From: Stutzerimonas decontaminans
GTDB taxonomy: Bacteria > Pseudomonadota > Gammaproteobacteria > Pseudomonadales > Pseudomonadaceae
Assembly (NCBI RefSeq): GCF_000661915.1
Contig: NZ_CP007509.1
Location: forward strand, 1 to 64,000
Direction: 5' to 3'
Length of the DNA stretch: 64,000 nt
Made by a program: the position numbers and the translations under genes. Each line of letters opens with the position of its first letter. Position 1 is the stretch's first letter. Below are positions 53,902-62,655 of this stretch, in pieces. Under the pieces are notes generated by a model that saw only the letters and a program-made list of their open reading frames with translations, was not told the DNA's origin and did no database searches.

Positions 53902-55737
53902 ATGTTGTTCCGCTGTTTCGAAAACCTGATCGATGTCTTCAAGCCCAGCCCGGACGTAGAGCCGCCGGCCGGGATGCTGCGCTTCTATGCCCATTACCTG
54001 AAGCAGGTCTGGCCGCTGATGACGGCTGTGCTGGTGGTCGGCTTTTTCGCGGCGTTGATCGAGGTGGCGTTGTTCAGCTTTCTCGGCCAGTTGATCGATA
54101 TGGCCCAGGCGACTGATGACGCGCGGACCTTCTTCGCCGAGCATCGCAACGAGCTGCTGTGGATGGTGGCGGTGGCGCTGATCATCCGGCCACTGGTGTT
54201 CGGCCTGCACAACCTGCTGACGCATCAGGCGATCAACCCGGGGCTGACCAATCTGATCCGCTGGCAGAACCACCGCTACGTGCTCAAGCAGAGCCTGAAC
54301 TTCTTCCAGAACGATTTCGCCGGGCGCATCGCCCAGCGGGTGATGCAGACCGGCCCGTCGCTGCGCGATTCGGCCATGCAGGTGATCGATGCGCTGTGGC
54401 ATGTGGTGGTCTATGCCGGCAGTGCGCTGTATCTGTTTGCAGCCGCGGATCTGCGTTTGATCGTGCCCTTGCTGCTGTGGATCGTCGGCTACAGCGCCGC
54501 GCTCTGGTACTTCGTGCCGCGTATCCGTGCGCGTTCGGCAGCGGCGTCGGCGGCGCGCTCGAAGGTGATGGGGCGGGTGGTGGATGGCTACAGCAACGTC
54601 GCCACGCTCAAGCTGTTCGCCCATTCGCGGGAGGAGGAGAGCTACGCCCGCGAGGCGATGCAGGAGCTGCTCGGCAAGTTCCGCCTGCAGTCGCGGGTGA
54701 TCACCAGCCTGGATTTCCTCATCACCTGCATGAACGGCCTGTTGATTGTCGGCACGGGCGCGCTGGCGTTGTGGCTGTGGAGCGAGGCGCTGATCACCAC
54801 AGGCGCCATCGCCCTGGCGCTGGGCCTGGTGATCCGCATCAACAACATGGCCGAGTGGATCATGTGGGTGGTCAACGGCATCTTCGAGAATGTCGGCACC
54901 GTGCAGGACGGCATGAAGAGCATCGTCCGGCCGCGCGATGTGCTCGACCCCGAGGACGCCAAGCCGCTGCAGGTGGAGCAGGGCGGCGTGCGCTTCGAGG
55001 ATGTGCATTTCCACTATGGCAAGCAGGGCGGGGTGATCAGCGGGCTCTCCATCGACATTCGCCCGGGCGAGAAGATCGGCCTGGTCGGGCCGTCGGGTGC
55101 GGGCAAGTCGACGCTGGTCAACCTGCTGCTGCGCCTCTATGACCTGGAGAGCGGGCGCATCCTTATCGATGGGCAAGACGTCGCCGAGGTCAGCCAGGAG
55201 AGCCTGCGCGCCAACATCGGTGTGGTCACCCAGGACACCTCGCTGCTGCACCGCTCGATCCGCGACAACCTGCGCTACGGCAAGCCCGACGCCACCGAGG
55301 AAGAACTCTGGGCCGCGGCGCGCAAGGCCCGCGCCGACGAATTCATCAAGACCCTGGACGACAGCCAGGGCGGCAAGGGCTTCGAGGCGATGGTCGGCGA
55401 GCGCGGCGTGAAACTCTCCGGCGGGCAACGGCAACGCATCGCCATCGCTCGGGTGCTGCTCAAGGACGCGCCGATCCTAGTGCTCGACGAAGCCACCTCG
55501 GCGCTGGATTCGGAAGTCGAGGCGGCGATTCAGGAGAGCCTGGATACCCTGATGGAAGGCAAGACGGTGATCGCCATCGCCCACCGGCTGTCGACCATCG
55601 CGCGTATGGATCGGCTGGTGGTGATCGACGGGGGCCGGGTGATCGAGACCGGCACTCACGCCGAGCTGATCGCCCGCGGCGGCCTCTATGCGCGGCTGTG
55701 GCAGCACCAGACCGGTGGTTTTGTCGGGGTGGATTGA
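53902..55737 (+). CDS. ABC exporter, fused membrane and ATPase domains
   Basis: This 611-residue half-transporter probably acts as a homodimer exporting a lipid or hydrophobic compound. The transmembrane domain (about 40-330) has six helices, with coupling sequences such as NDFAGRIAQRVMQTGPSLRD. The ATPase domain (about 355-611) has Walker A GPSGAGKST, signature LSGGQRQRIAIARVLL, Walker B ILVLDEATSALDSE and H-loop AIAHRLST. The ATG at 53902 gives MLFRCFENLIDVF; the open frame to its left covers repeat copy 2 and is rejected. The substrate is not predictable from sequence. Confidence 0.92.
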   Translation: MLFRCFENLIDVFKPSPDVEPPAGMLRFYAHYLKQVWPLMTAVLVVGFFAALIEVALFSFLGQLIDMAQATDDARTFFAEHRNELLWMVAVALIIRPLVFGLHNLLTHQAINPGLTNLIRWQNHRYVLKQSLNFFQNDFAGRIAQRVMQTGPSLRDSAMQVIDALWHVVVYAGSALYLFAAADLRLIVPLLLWIVGYSAALWYFVPRIRARSAAASAARSKVMGRVVDGYSNVATLKLFAHSREEESYAREAMQELLGKFRLQSRVITSLDFLITCMNGLLIVGTGALALWLWSEALITTGAIALALGLVIRINNMAEWIMWVVNGIFENVGTVQDGMKSIVRPRDVLDPEDAKPLQVEQGGVRFEDVHFHYGKQGGVISGLSIDIRPGEKIGLVGPSGAGKSTLVNLLLRLYDLESGRILIDGQDVAEVSQESLRANIGVVTQDTSLLHRSIRDNLRYGKPDATEEELWAAARKARADEFIKTLDDSQGGKGFEAMVGERGVKLSGGQRQRIAIARVLLKDAPILVLDEATSALDSEVEAAIQESLDTLMEGKTVIAIAHRLSTIARMDRLVVIDGGRVIETGTHAELIARGGLYARLWQHQTGGFVGVD

Positions 55738-55792
55738 CGGCGGTGGCGGTGCACCGCAGCGTGCTCATCAAGCGATGCAGCCTGGAGGTGAC

Positions 55793-55892
55793 GCGTGGAA
55801 AAGGCTTCGCCGTTTTCCACCCTACGCAGATATTGAGCGTCGGCGGCGCGGGCTGGGGTGGCGTAGGGTGGACAACGCTCTGCTTGTCCACC
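55793..55892. repeat. REPIN-like palindromic doublet, copy 3
   Basis: Left element 55793-55827 and right element 55861-55892 with a 33-bp spacer. The right loop reads CGCTCTGC instead of CGCTGCGC in copies 1 and 2. It follows the ABC exporter stop by 55 bp. Confidence 0.85.
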
Positions 55893-56053
55893 AATGCGAC
55901 CAATGGGGAGGGGCATGCTGTTAGCGAAACGCCGCCGGGGGTTATGGCGCCCAACGAAGCCAAGCGGAAAGACCGCCTATTCGCGAAAACGAACTACGCT
56001 GCTTGGCTTGATCGTTGTACTGCACAAATCAACGTCCAGCTGGAGCCAGGCGC

Positions 56054-56497
56054 ATGAGTGAAAACAGAACGTTAACTACGGCAAGAACACTGCCGTACAC
56101 GCCAGCCGAGATATACGGCGCTTTTGCCTCAGCCGATCTGCTCGCTGCATGGTGGGGGCCGGAAGGTTTCAGCAATACATTCGAGATCTTCGAGTTTGCA
56201 CCGGGCGGTCGCTGGAAGTTCGTGATGCATGGGCCTGATGGGAAGAGCTATAGCAATGAGAGCAGGTTCGAAGAACTCGTGCCCGGTTCAATGCTGGTCA
56301 TCAGGCATGATTGCCCACCGCACTTTACGCTGACGATCGAACTTATCCCTGCCGAGGATGGCACGCGCATGACCTGGAGCCAGGTCTTTGAGGATGCGCA
56401 AACCGCGCAAGCGGTCAAGGCAAGAGCGGGCTCCGCGAACGAGCAAAACATTGATCGCCTCACGCGCGTGCTCGCTGAGTCCACGGGTGGCGCATAA
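56054..56497 (+). CDS. SRPBCC/AHSA1-like ligand-binding protein
   Basis: The 147-residue protein has the START-like fold pattern of the AHSA1 group: TLPYTPAEIYGAFASADLLAAWWGPEGFSNTFE, then FEFAPGGRWKFVMHGPDG and the C-terminal helix AGSANEQNIDRLTRVL. These proteins bind hydrophobic ligands or act as co-chaperone-like modules. ATG 56054 follows GGAG. No partner gene is evident. Confidence 0.85.
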   Translation: MSENRTLTTARTLPYTPAEIYGAFASADLLAAWWGPEGFSNTFEIFEFAPGGRWKFVMHGPDGKSYSNESRFEELVPGSMLVIRHDCPPHFTLTIELIPAEDGTRMTWSQVFEDAQTAQAVKARAGSANEQNIDRLTRVLAESTGGA

Positions 56498-56675
56498 CAG
56501 TTCCGGCACCGTTCAGGATGAGCGGGCTCTCCACCTTGAGTCCTGCCGGTATGCGTTTGACGTCAGCTGAACCGCGCCCGTCATTCAGGCCGCTACGACT
56601 CGTCGACCCAGCTGAACCCTTATCCGCCGCGCTCACTCGTACCTCTAGCCGTCATTAACCGAGAGGGAGTCCGCC

Positions 56676-56969
56676 ATGAGCGATAGACAAGCCAGCGTGC
56701 GCCACGCCGCAGAGCAGCAGCGCTACGAATTGCTGGTTGAGGGCCAGCCACTCGGCGTCGCCGAGTACAGCGAGCAGGGCGAGCAGATGGTCTTCACCCA
56801 TACCGAGGTCGACTCCAGCCTGTCCGGGCGGGGCTTGGGCAGTGTGCTGGCCAAGGGTGCGCTGGAGGATGCGCGGCGGCGCGGCAAGCGGGTGGTGCCG
56901 CAGTGCGAGTTCATCGCCAAGTACATCGAGCACCACGAGGAATGGCAGGATCTGGTCGACCCTGCCTGA
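56676..56969 (+). CDS. Short GNAT-type acetyltransferase (YidJ/Gcn5-related)
   Basis: The 97-residue protein contains the compact acetyl-CoA-binding core VDSSLSGRGLGSVLAKGALEDARRRGKRVVPQCEFIAKYIEHH. This is the truncated GNAT family common in bacteria, with the Q/R-x-x-G-x-G/A-type motif at GRGLGS. The substrate is unknown. AGAGGGAG precedes the ATG. The 178-bp gap before it shows no further gene. Confidence 0.85.
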   Translation: MSDRQASVRHAAEQQRYELLVEGQPLGVAEYSEQGEQMVFTHTEVDSSLSGRGLGSVLAKGALEDARRRGKRVVPQCEFIAKYIEHHEEWQDLVDPA

Positions 56970-57100
56970 CCGGCGCCTTTCCTGGCGGGATTTATTGCCG
57001 CGGGCAGCGCTCTTACCTGAGTGATCGTTGCTGGGCCGCTATCGGCCACTGCGCCGGCACGGCATCGCTCCAGCAACCGGTTTCGGCAGAGGGATAGCGC

Positions 57101-57505
57101 GTGGATGGTCGAGAGTTTGTCTGGGCGCATTTCAAGCTCAATGCCGAGCAGCGCCTGCGTGGCTTCAACTTCTTCGTGGTGCTGGCGATCTTTGCCGATG
57201 GCGGTGTACTGGCGGCGCTGCAGCGCGGCTTCTCGCCGGGGCTGCTGATCCTGCTCGGTGCCTTCACAGTCCTGCTGGCGCAGGTCTTCTGGCTGGTGGA
57301 TGCACGCAGCCGACAGCTGCTGGAGCTGACCATCACGGCGCTGAAGGAGATGGAAGCCGAGTATCCCGAGAGTTATCGGCTGTTCGCCGCCGATGCGCTG
57401 GGGCAGAGCCGGGTGATCAGCTACACCTTCGCCATTCGCGCGCTGCTGCTAGCGCAGATGGGCTTTGGCCTTGGCGTGTTCGCCTACGGGCTCTATCAGT
57501 GGTGA
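57101..57505 (+). CDS. Small integral membrane protein of unknown function
   Basis: The 134-residue protein has three predicted helices: FNFFVVLAIFADGGVLAAL (about 22-40), GLLILLGAFTVLLAQVFWLV (about 48-67) and a C-terminal AIRALLLAQMGFGLGVFAYGL. The middle soluble loop (68-108) is charged. I do not recognise the family. The start is GTG at 57101. It is likely a separate transcript. Confidence 0.6.
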   Translation: MDGREFVWAHFKLNAEQRLRGFNFFVVLAIFADGGVLAALQRGFSPGLLILLGAFTVLLAQVFWLVDARSRQLLELTITALKEMEAEYPESYRLFAADALGQSRVISYTFAIRALLLAQMGFGLGVFAYGLYQW

Positions 57506-57603
57506 TGGTGCCTTGAGCGTGTCATCCGTCGCTGGCTGCGCGTGCAGCCGAACGCTGGCGGCGGGGGCCCGGTCGGTATTAGCAACCACCGGGAGATCTG
57601 ACG

Positions 57604-58107
57604 ATGTCGACTTCGAGCAATCTGTTTTGGGCCGCCGTGGCGATCGGGGCGGTGACGGGCATGCGCAGCATGTTGGCGCCGACGCTGGTCAGCCGGGCCT
57701 TGAGCGAGCGCGATGACCTCGCCGGGGCGGGGGAGGCGGCACAGCTGCTGACGTCGGACACCGCGCAGACCTTTCTGCCCGTGCTCGCGGCGGCCGAGAT
57801 GATTGGCGACAAGATGCCCTTTGCGCCGGATCGCACCATCGTGCCATCGATGATGTTTCGTGCGCTGTCCGGCGGCGTCAGCGCGGCGGCGCTGGCGGGT
57901 GTGCGGCGCGAGCCTGTGCTGCTGCCGGCATTGCTCGGCGCAACGGCGGCGTTGATCGCGTCTAGGGTCGGGCTGAGCCTGCGCAAACCGTATCAGCCGA
58001 GGCCGCTGGTGAATGCGGCGCTGGGTGCGGTGGAGGAGTGCGTGGCATTGGCGGTGGGCAAGGCTGGGTTGCGGCGGGCGTTGGGCGAGGGTCGGCACGG
58101 ACGGTAA
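57604..58107 (+). CDS. DUF4126-type membrane protein
   Basis: The 167-residue hydrophobic protein has about four membrane segments, beginning LFWAAVAIGAVTGMRSMLAPTL and including SAAALAGVRREPVLLPALLGATAALIAS. The GMRSM and IGDKMP motifs fit DUF4126. The function is unknown. Confidence 0.75.
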   Translation: MSTSSNLFWAAVAIGAVTGMRSMLAPTLVSRALSERDDLAGAGEAAQLLTSDTAQTFLPVLAAAEMIGDKMPFAPDRTIVPSMMFRALSGGVSAAALAGVRREPVLLPALLGATAALIASRVGLSLRKPYQPRPLVNAALGAVEECVALAVGKAGLRRALGEGRHGR

Positions 58108-58150
58108 GAAGCCATGTACTCCGCGCGTTTCGCGGGGCGGTGATGCGGGC

Positions 58151-58180
58151 GCGTGGAAAAGGCGTTGCCGTTTTCCACCC
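58151..58180. repeat. REP-like palindrome, single copy 4
   Basis: GTGGAAAA and TTTTCCAC arms surround GGCGTTGCCG, a variant of the left element of the doublets. The right element is missing here. It lies between the convergent DUF4126 gene and the 58204 gene and may act as a transcript end. Confidence 0.75.
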
Positions 58181-58203
58181 CATCGCGGTTCGCTCTGGGG
58201 TCG

Positions 58204-58596
58204 TCAGTCCAGGCTGATCTCGGTCTTGTGCGGATTGCTCTGCAGCAAGCGCGCGTGGGCTTCGGGGTAGCGGTAGGCGAAGGTGGCGTGCTGCGCGGCC
58301 AGTTCGGCCTGCAGTGCTTCGCGTTCGTGGGCGGGCAGCTTGGCCAGGTACTTTTGAGTGATGGCGTATTTGGCGGCCATCAGCTCGTCATGGGCTTCGC
58401 GCAGTTCCATTTCGTAAGCCTTGGCGCGACGCTCGCGCAGGGCGGCCTGGTCGGTGTGCATGTTGCCGCCTTCATGTAGCAGGAAGGCGCTCTTCGAATC
58501 ACCCTCCGTCTGCTCCGTCGCCGGCTGTGCGGCCCAGGTGGTTAAGCTGATCAGGCAAAGCAGCAGGCAGGGCGGGATGGTGGTCAGCATACGCAT
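58204..58596 (-). CDS. Small exported protein of unknown function
   Basis: The 130-residue protein has a signal peptide (MRMLTTIPPCLLLCLISLTTWA) and then a charged, mostly helical mature part (LRERRAKAYEMELREAHDEL). The start at 58596 places the signal at the N-terminus; a frame reaching 58677 is Arg-rich and lacks this feature. I do not recognise the family. A periplasmic location is inferred. Confidence 0.6.
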   Translation of the reverse strand: MRMLTTIPPCLLLCLISLTTWAAQPATEQTEGDSKSAFLLHEGGNMHTDQAALRERRAKAYEMELREAHDELMAAKYAITQKYLAKLPAHEREALQAELAAQHATFAYRYPEAHARLLQSNPHKTEISLD

Positions 58597-58900
58597 GGCT
58601 GGGCGCTCGGCAGAACAGGGCAGCGCATTGGCCACCGGGAAATCCAGCATACGCCTGCGGCATCGGACGCTGACCACCTCGGCCCTGTATCAATCGTCGC
58701 AGGGTTCCGGCAGCGCCGCGTTCGAGCGGGCAGGGCAGGGCTATGGGAAAGCCCACGCTAGGCGTGCCGCGAGGTTTGGCGTGCGACTTCTGCTCGGGGC
58801 CTGCGGCGCTCTATCCGGGCCAACGGAATGTCCGCGGCTGGCAGCGAGGCGGCACAGCGAGATAACCACGGGCCGCGTTACGGCCCGTGGATAACTGCCG
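58597..58900. other. 304-bp intergenic region with stem-loop
   Basis: The only clear structure is a perfect 10-bp stem, CCACGGGCCG with CGGCCCGTGG (58866-58875/58881-58890), around CGTTA. It sits just beyond the stop of the next minus-strand gene and probably ends its transcript. The rest presumably contains the promoter for the 58204 gene, with no further gene seen. Confidence 0.45.
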
Positions 58901-59707
58901 TCAGCTCGGGCGCTGGATCACGCAAATGCGGTCGCGGCTGCTAACACCGGGCGCGAGTTCTGGCGTTTCAGTACTGACCCCGTGACCGGTTGTGCCCGCA
59001 CCGGTCGGCGCGGTGGTGGCTGTGGTCTCCGGGTAGTCGGTGCCGGCCCGCTTGGCCGCGCTGCCGATGTCATAGCGGCCAGTGTCGGCGTCGCTTCGGT
59101 TGCTGTAGTCGGTTGGGGCCGAGGTATGCCCGCCGACCTCGGCTGCGGCACGTACCCCGGCGCCTTCACCGAAGCGCTCACTCGCCGATTGCTGCCCGGC
59201 TGTTACCGTTCCGGTGTTGGTGCCTGGGGTAGTGAAGTGCTTGTCCAGGTGGCTGTCGCCGCCGGTCGCGCCGGCATAGGGACTGCTCGGGCCAGGGTAG
59301 CCATCGACTGTGCCGCTGCCGCCGCGCTCGTTTATGTCGATGGCGCCGTTGTATTCCAGGGCGTCGCGCGCCTTGGCCAGCTGATCCTCATCGTCGACAT
59401 CCACGGCGATCACCAGGGCGCCGCGACGTACCGCATCGGGGTAGGCGCTGGCGTAGGCGCGATGCTCTTCATGGGGCTCGTGACCGAACAGCGATTTGAA
59501 GAAGTGCGCGACCTTGGACTCGTGGTGCGTGCGGTCCACCGGGACGTCGGGAGTGGTGCTGTAGGGCGCGTCGTAGGCATGGATGTCGGCGCTCTCGGCG
59601 CCAATGGCGTGAATCTGTTCCCGCGGAATGCCCCGCGACATCAGGTCGCCGCGGGTGCGGTTGGCGTCGGTCAGCGTGGCGAACGCTGCTACCAGTGTGT
59701 GTCTCAT
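58901..59707 (-). CDS. Stress-type protein with YflT-like N-terminus
   Basis: The 268-residue protein begins MRHTLVAAFATLTDANRTRGDLMSRGIPREQIHAIG, similar to the general-stress YflT/GSP17M domain. About residues 90-125 form a second small fold (RGALVIAVDVDDEDQLAKARDAL). The last 130 residues are low-complexity Gly/Thr/Ser-rich and probably disordered. A GAGGTGG site lies upstream of the ATG at 59707. A cytoplasmic osmotic/oxidative stress role is an inference. Confidence 0.65.
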   Translation of the reverse strand: MRHTLVAAFATLTDANRTRGDLMSRGIPREQIHAIGAESADIHAYDAPYSTTPDVPVDRTHHESKVAHFFKSLFGHEPHEEHRAYASAYPDAVRRGALVIAVDVDDEDQLAKARDALEYNGAIDINERGGSGTVDGYPGPSSPYAGATGGDSHLDKHFTTPGTNTGTVTAGQQSASERFGEGAGVRAAAEVGGHTSAPTDYSNRSDADTGRYDIGSAAKRAGTDYPETTATTAPTGAGTTGHGVSTETPELAPGVSSRDRICVIQRPS

Positions 59708-60078
59708 GATCCACCTCACGTTGTGTTGAACAACTGGGTTGTCGAGCGCTGCGCATGCACGGACTACGGCCGATTGGCCGCCGCTGGCTGCGTCTTCCGC
59801 GCAAAGGCGGCGCTCATGAAGTATTGGGTCGGAGCGCACCGGCATAGTTCAGCGGGGAGGATCAGCGGTCAGGCGAGGTTCGTCGGCACAGGGCGAGGAC
59901 GGCTTCGCAGTTGAACCCCGGGGGTCGCCAGGACGGAGGCTCGTGCGAGTGTCGGCGCGCTTTGCTCAGGCGCAGTGGGAAACGACAAGGGCGTGCCGGT
60001 GGGCGGTGGGCAACGCAGCAGCGCGATGGTGGGCAGTGGGTGGAAAAGGCCTCGCCGTTTTCCACCCTGCCGGTTGGC
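59708..60078. other. 371-bp intergenic region
   Basis: It holds the promoter region of the stress protein gene and, at 60038-60067, a fifth copy of the palindromic repeat. No gene is supported in either strand. Confidence 0.4.
60038..60067. repeat. REP-like palindrome, single copy 5
   Basis: GTGGAAAA and TTTTCCAC arms surround GGCCTCGCCG, again the left-type element alone. It lies 12 bp beyond the stop of the YghU-type gene and probably contributes to transcript ending. Confidence 0.75.
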
Positions 60079-60921
60079 TCAGTCCAGATCTGCAGCGCTG
60101 TGGCGCTCGGGCACCTGCTCGGATTCGTCGCCCCAGGTGCGATTGACCTTGCGCCCGCGGATCACGGCCGGGCGCTCGGCGATCTCCGCGGCCCAGCGCT
60201 GGACGTGCTTGTAGTCCTGCACGGAGAGGAATTCGCCGGCGTCGTACAGCTCACCGCGCGCCAGCACACCGTACCAGGGCCAGATCGCCATGTCGGCGAT
60301 GCTGTAGTCATCGCCGGCCACGTAGCGATTCTCCGCCAGCTGGCGGTCGAGCACGTCGAGCTGGCGCTTGACCTCCATGGCATAGCGGTTGATCGGGTAT
60401 TCATATTTCTCCGGCGCGTAGGCGTAGAAGTGGCCGAAGCCGCCACCGAGGAAGGGCGCCGAACCCATCTGCCAGAACAGCCAGTTCAGCGTTTCGGTGC
60501 GCGCGCGGATTTCCGTGGGCAGGAAGGCGCCGAACTTCTCCGCCAGGTAGACGAGGATCGAGCCGGACTCGAACACCCGCAGCGGTCCGCCTGCGACGCT
60601 GTGATCGGCCAGGGCGGGAATCTTCGAGTTCGGATTGATTTCGACAAAGCCGCTGCCGAACTGGTCGCCATCACCGATGTTGATCAGCCAGGCGTCGTAC
60701 TCGGCGCCCTTGTGGCCGGCGGCGAGCAGCTCCTCGAGCATGATCGAGACCTTCACGCCGTTTGGCGTCGCCAGTGAGTAGAGCTGCAACGGATGCTTGC
60801 CCACCGGCAGCACCTTCTCCTGCCGCGCGCCGGCGGTCGGGGCATTGATACTGGCGAACTTGCCGCCCGAGGGCGCATCGTGGGTCCAGACCTTTGGCGG
60901 GACGTAAGGGGTATCAGGCAT
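60079..60921 (-). CDS. yghU: Glutathione S-transferase family disulfide-bond oxidoreductase (YghU-like)
   Basis: The 280-residue protein matches E. coli YghU throughout: PYVPPKVWTHDAPSGGKFA, LPVGKHPLQLYSLATPNGVKV, RVFESGSILVYLAEKFG and the C-terminal PWYGVLARGELYDAGEF. YghU has disulfide reductase and peroxidase activity with glutathione. The N-terminal thioredoxin-fold domain and C-terminal helical domain are complete. The ATG at 60921 follows GAGGAG; a longer frame extends into the hip region and is rejected. Confidence 0.93.
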   Translation of the reverse strand: MPDTPYVPPKVWTHDAPSGGKFASINAPTAGARQEKVLPVGKHPLQLYSLATPNGVKVSIMLEELLAAGHKGAEYDAWLINIGDGDQFGSGFVEINPNSKIPALADHSVAGGPLRVFESGSILVYLAEKFGAFLPTEIRARTETLNWLFWQMGSAPFLGGGFGHFYAYAPEKYEYPINRYAMEVKRQLDVLDRQLAENRYVAGDDYSIADMAIWPWYGVLARGELYDAGEFLSVQDYKHVQRWAAEIAERPAVIRGRKVNRTWGDESEQVPERHSAADLD

Positions 60922-61065
60922 GAACAATCTCCTCGGTGGCTCTGGGGATGTGCCGGGCATGCTACGCCCTCGGCCGGCGCTGTCGAAATCAAGCGGGTCG
61001 ATATTGGTCATCGATGGGCGATGGTTTGTTCTGCGCGGGGTTTTTTGAGATGAACTCGAAGATCT

Positions 61066-61132
61066 TTTTCCCGATCGGTAAAAAACCCAGTGCACCGGCC
61101 AGCGGTGGAGAGTATTTTCCCTATTGGGAAAA
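61066..61132. promoter_or_regulatory. Putative HipB operators upstream of hipBA
   Basis: Two near-identical dyads are 49 bp apart: TTTTCCC-GATC-GGTAAAA (61066-61083, one mismatch) and the perfect TTTTCCC-TATT-GGGAAAA (61115-61132). A half-site GGGAAAA also overlaps the hipB start at 61175-61181. The arrangement fits autorepression by HipB, which in E. coli binds TATCC-N8-GGATA sites; the half-site sequence here differs. Confidence 0.6.
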
Positions 61133-61180
61133 AAGCGGAAGTGAGCTGTTTCCGAAGAACAAATTGTACGGAACGGGAAA

Positions 61181-61417
61181 ATGGGTGGACCTACCGCTTT
61201 TGTATCAATGGCCGAGCTGGGCAAGATGATCCAGCGCACCCGCAAGGGTCAGGGGCTGCGTCTGGTGGACGCTGCCGGCCTATGCGGCGTGAGCGTGCGC
61301 TTTCTGAGCGAGCTGGAAAATGGCCGTGAGAGCTGTTCGTTCGGGCGGGTGCTGAACGTGTGTCATACGCTTGGCATCGAGCTGTTGGCGGCTAGACGTG
61401 ACGGGAGCGACCTGTGA
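61181..61417 (+). CDS. hipB: HipB-type antitoxin, helix-turn-helix
   Basis: The 78-residue protein has a Cro/C1-type HTH, IQRTRKGQGLRLVDAAGLCGVSVRFLSELENGR, typical of HipB antitoxins, which bind HipA and repress the operon. The stop overlaps the hipA start by four bases (GTGA). ATG 61181 is chosen; an alternative ATG at 61208 (MAELGKMIQ) also gives a full HTH and cannot be excluded. Operators lie upstream. Confidence 0.88.
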   Translation: MGGPTAFVSMAELGKMIQRTRKGQGLRLVDAAGLCGVSVRFLSELENGRESCSFGRVLNVCHTLGIELLAARRDGSDL

Positions 61418-62655
61418 GCGGGCTGCTCGGCGTCTACCGGGGTGATTGCCGTATCGGTGAGCTTTGGCTGGGTGACGATGGCCGCAGCATGGGTTTTCGT
61501 TATAGCGAAGCAGCGCGGTTTGCAATCTCCAATAGCTTGCCGCTTGCAACCGGTATGTTTGCGCCAACGCTCGGCACGGCACACAACTGGTTTGCCAATC
61601 TGCTTCCCGAAGAAGCTTCGCGGCAGTTGCTGGTGAACCGGCTTGGGATCGCCGATGACGACTTTTCGCTGTTGGCCGCCATCGGTGGTGATTGTGCCGG
61701 TGCGTTGCGCATTGTTGACCCGGAGCGGGCCGATGCGTTGATCGAATGTGGCCAGGAGCCGGTCGACCCCAATCAGCTGGCGCGCTGGGCGCAGGGTAAG
61801 GAGCGCTACGCCTTGTTCCAGCCGGGCAAGGCGACACGGCTTTCGCTTGCCGGCGCCCAGGACAAGATTCCCGTAATCCTCGAAGGCGGCCAGCTCTACC
61901 TCCCGAGCGGTGCCGCCGCTTCTTCGCATCTGATCAAGTTCTCGCTAAAGCCGGCGCTGGTTTTCAACGAGCTCTATATGAACCGCCTGGCTCGGATCGC
62001 TGGGCTTGTGGTTCCCGACTCGCACGCAGGTCAGGCAGGGAAGGCTCACTATCTTGTTGTGACTCGTTACGATCGTGAGCGAGTGGATAACCAGATCGAG
62101 CGTGTGCACCAGGAGGACATGTGCCAGGCGCTTGGCTATCCGCGGCGGCTCAAGTACCAGGAGGAGGGCGGCCCGACGCTGGCTGCCTGCGCAGACCTGT
62201 TGCGCGCGGTGACGGCCATGCCTGCGCTGCAGGTGCGCCAGCTGCTGCGCTGGCAGATATTCAACGTGCTGGCCGGCAACAGCGATGGCCATGCCAAGAA
62301 CATTTCGCTGTTACAAGACGCCAAGGGGCGCTGGTCATTGGCGCCGGCCTATGACCTGGTATGTACGATGGTGCTGCCATACAGCCCCAGTCTTGGTTTC
62401 GCGGTCGGCGGTAACTTCCATCCGCAGCAGCTGCGCAGAGCCGATTGGGAAGAGCTGGCGCGCCACATGGGCCTCGCGCCGCCGTTCGTACTGCGGGAGC
62501 TGCGGCAAATGCTGGATCTGCTCGAGCCAGCTGCCAATAGCGCCGAGTTGCAAGCTGAACTGCAGACGGTTGGCATGGATGAGGCGGGTTGGGCGAAGGT
62601 GCAGCATGTGCGCAAATACGTCGTTCAGCAGTGCCGCCGCTACCGCAAGCTGTAG
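61414..62655 (+). CDS. hipA: HipA-type serine/threonine kinase toxin
   Basis: HipA kinases phosphorylate a tRNA synthetase (GltX for E. coli HipA) and stop growth, producing persisters. The 413-residue product has the HipA N-terminal couple domain (about 1-110, with ANLLPEEASRQLL), the ATP-loop region LSLAGAQDKIPV (143-154), the catalytic NSDGHAKN (289-296, D291) and the metal-binding APAYDLV (D314). The motifs are intact, so it should be active. The GTG start overlaps hipB. Confidence 0.92.
   Translation: MSGLLGVYRGDCRIGELWLGDDGRSMGFRYSEAARFAISNSLPLATGMFAPTLGTAHNWFANLLPEEASRQLLVNRLGIADDDFSLLAAIGGDCAGALRIVDPERADALIECGQEPVDPNQLARWAQGKERYALFQPGKATRLSLAGAQDKIPVILEGGQLYLPSGAAASSHLIKFSLKPALVFNELYMNRLARIAGLVVPDSHAGQAGKAHYLVVTRYDRERVDNQIERVHQEDMCQALGYPRRLKYQEEGGPTLAACADLLRAVTAMPALQVRQLLRWQIFNVLAGNSDGHAKNISLLQDAKGRWSLAPAYDLVCTMVLPYSPSLGFAVGGNFHPQQLRRADWEELARHMGLAPPFVLRELRQMLDLLEPAANSAELQAELQTVGMDEAGWAKVQHVRKYVVQQCRRYRKL

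Noticed and set aside
52880..60067. CRISPR array from the repeated palindromes
   Set aside because: The repeats are kilobases apart with genes between them, vary in the loop, and no cas genes are present.
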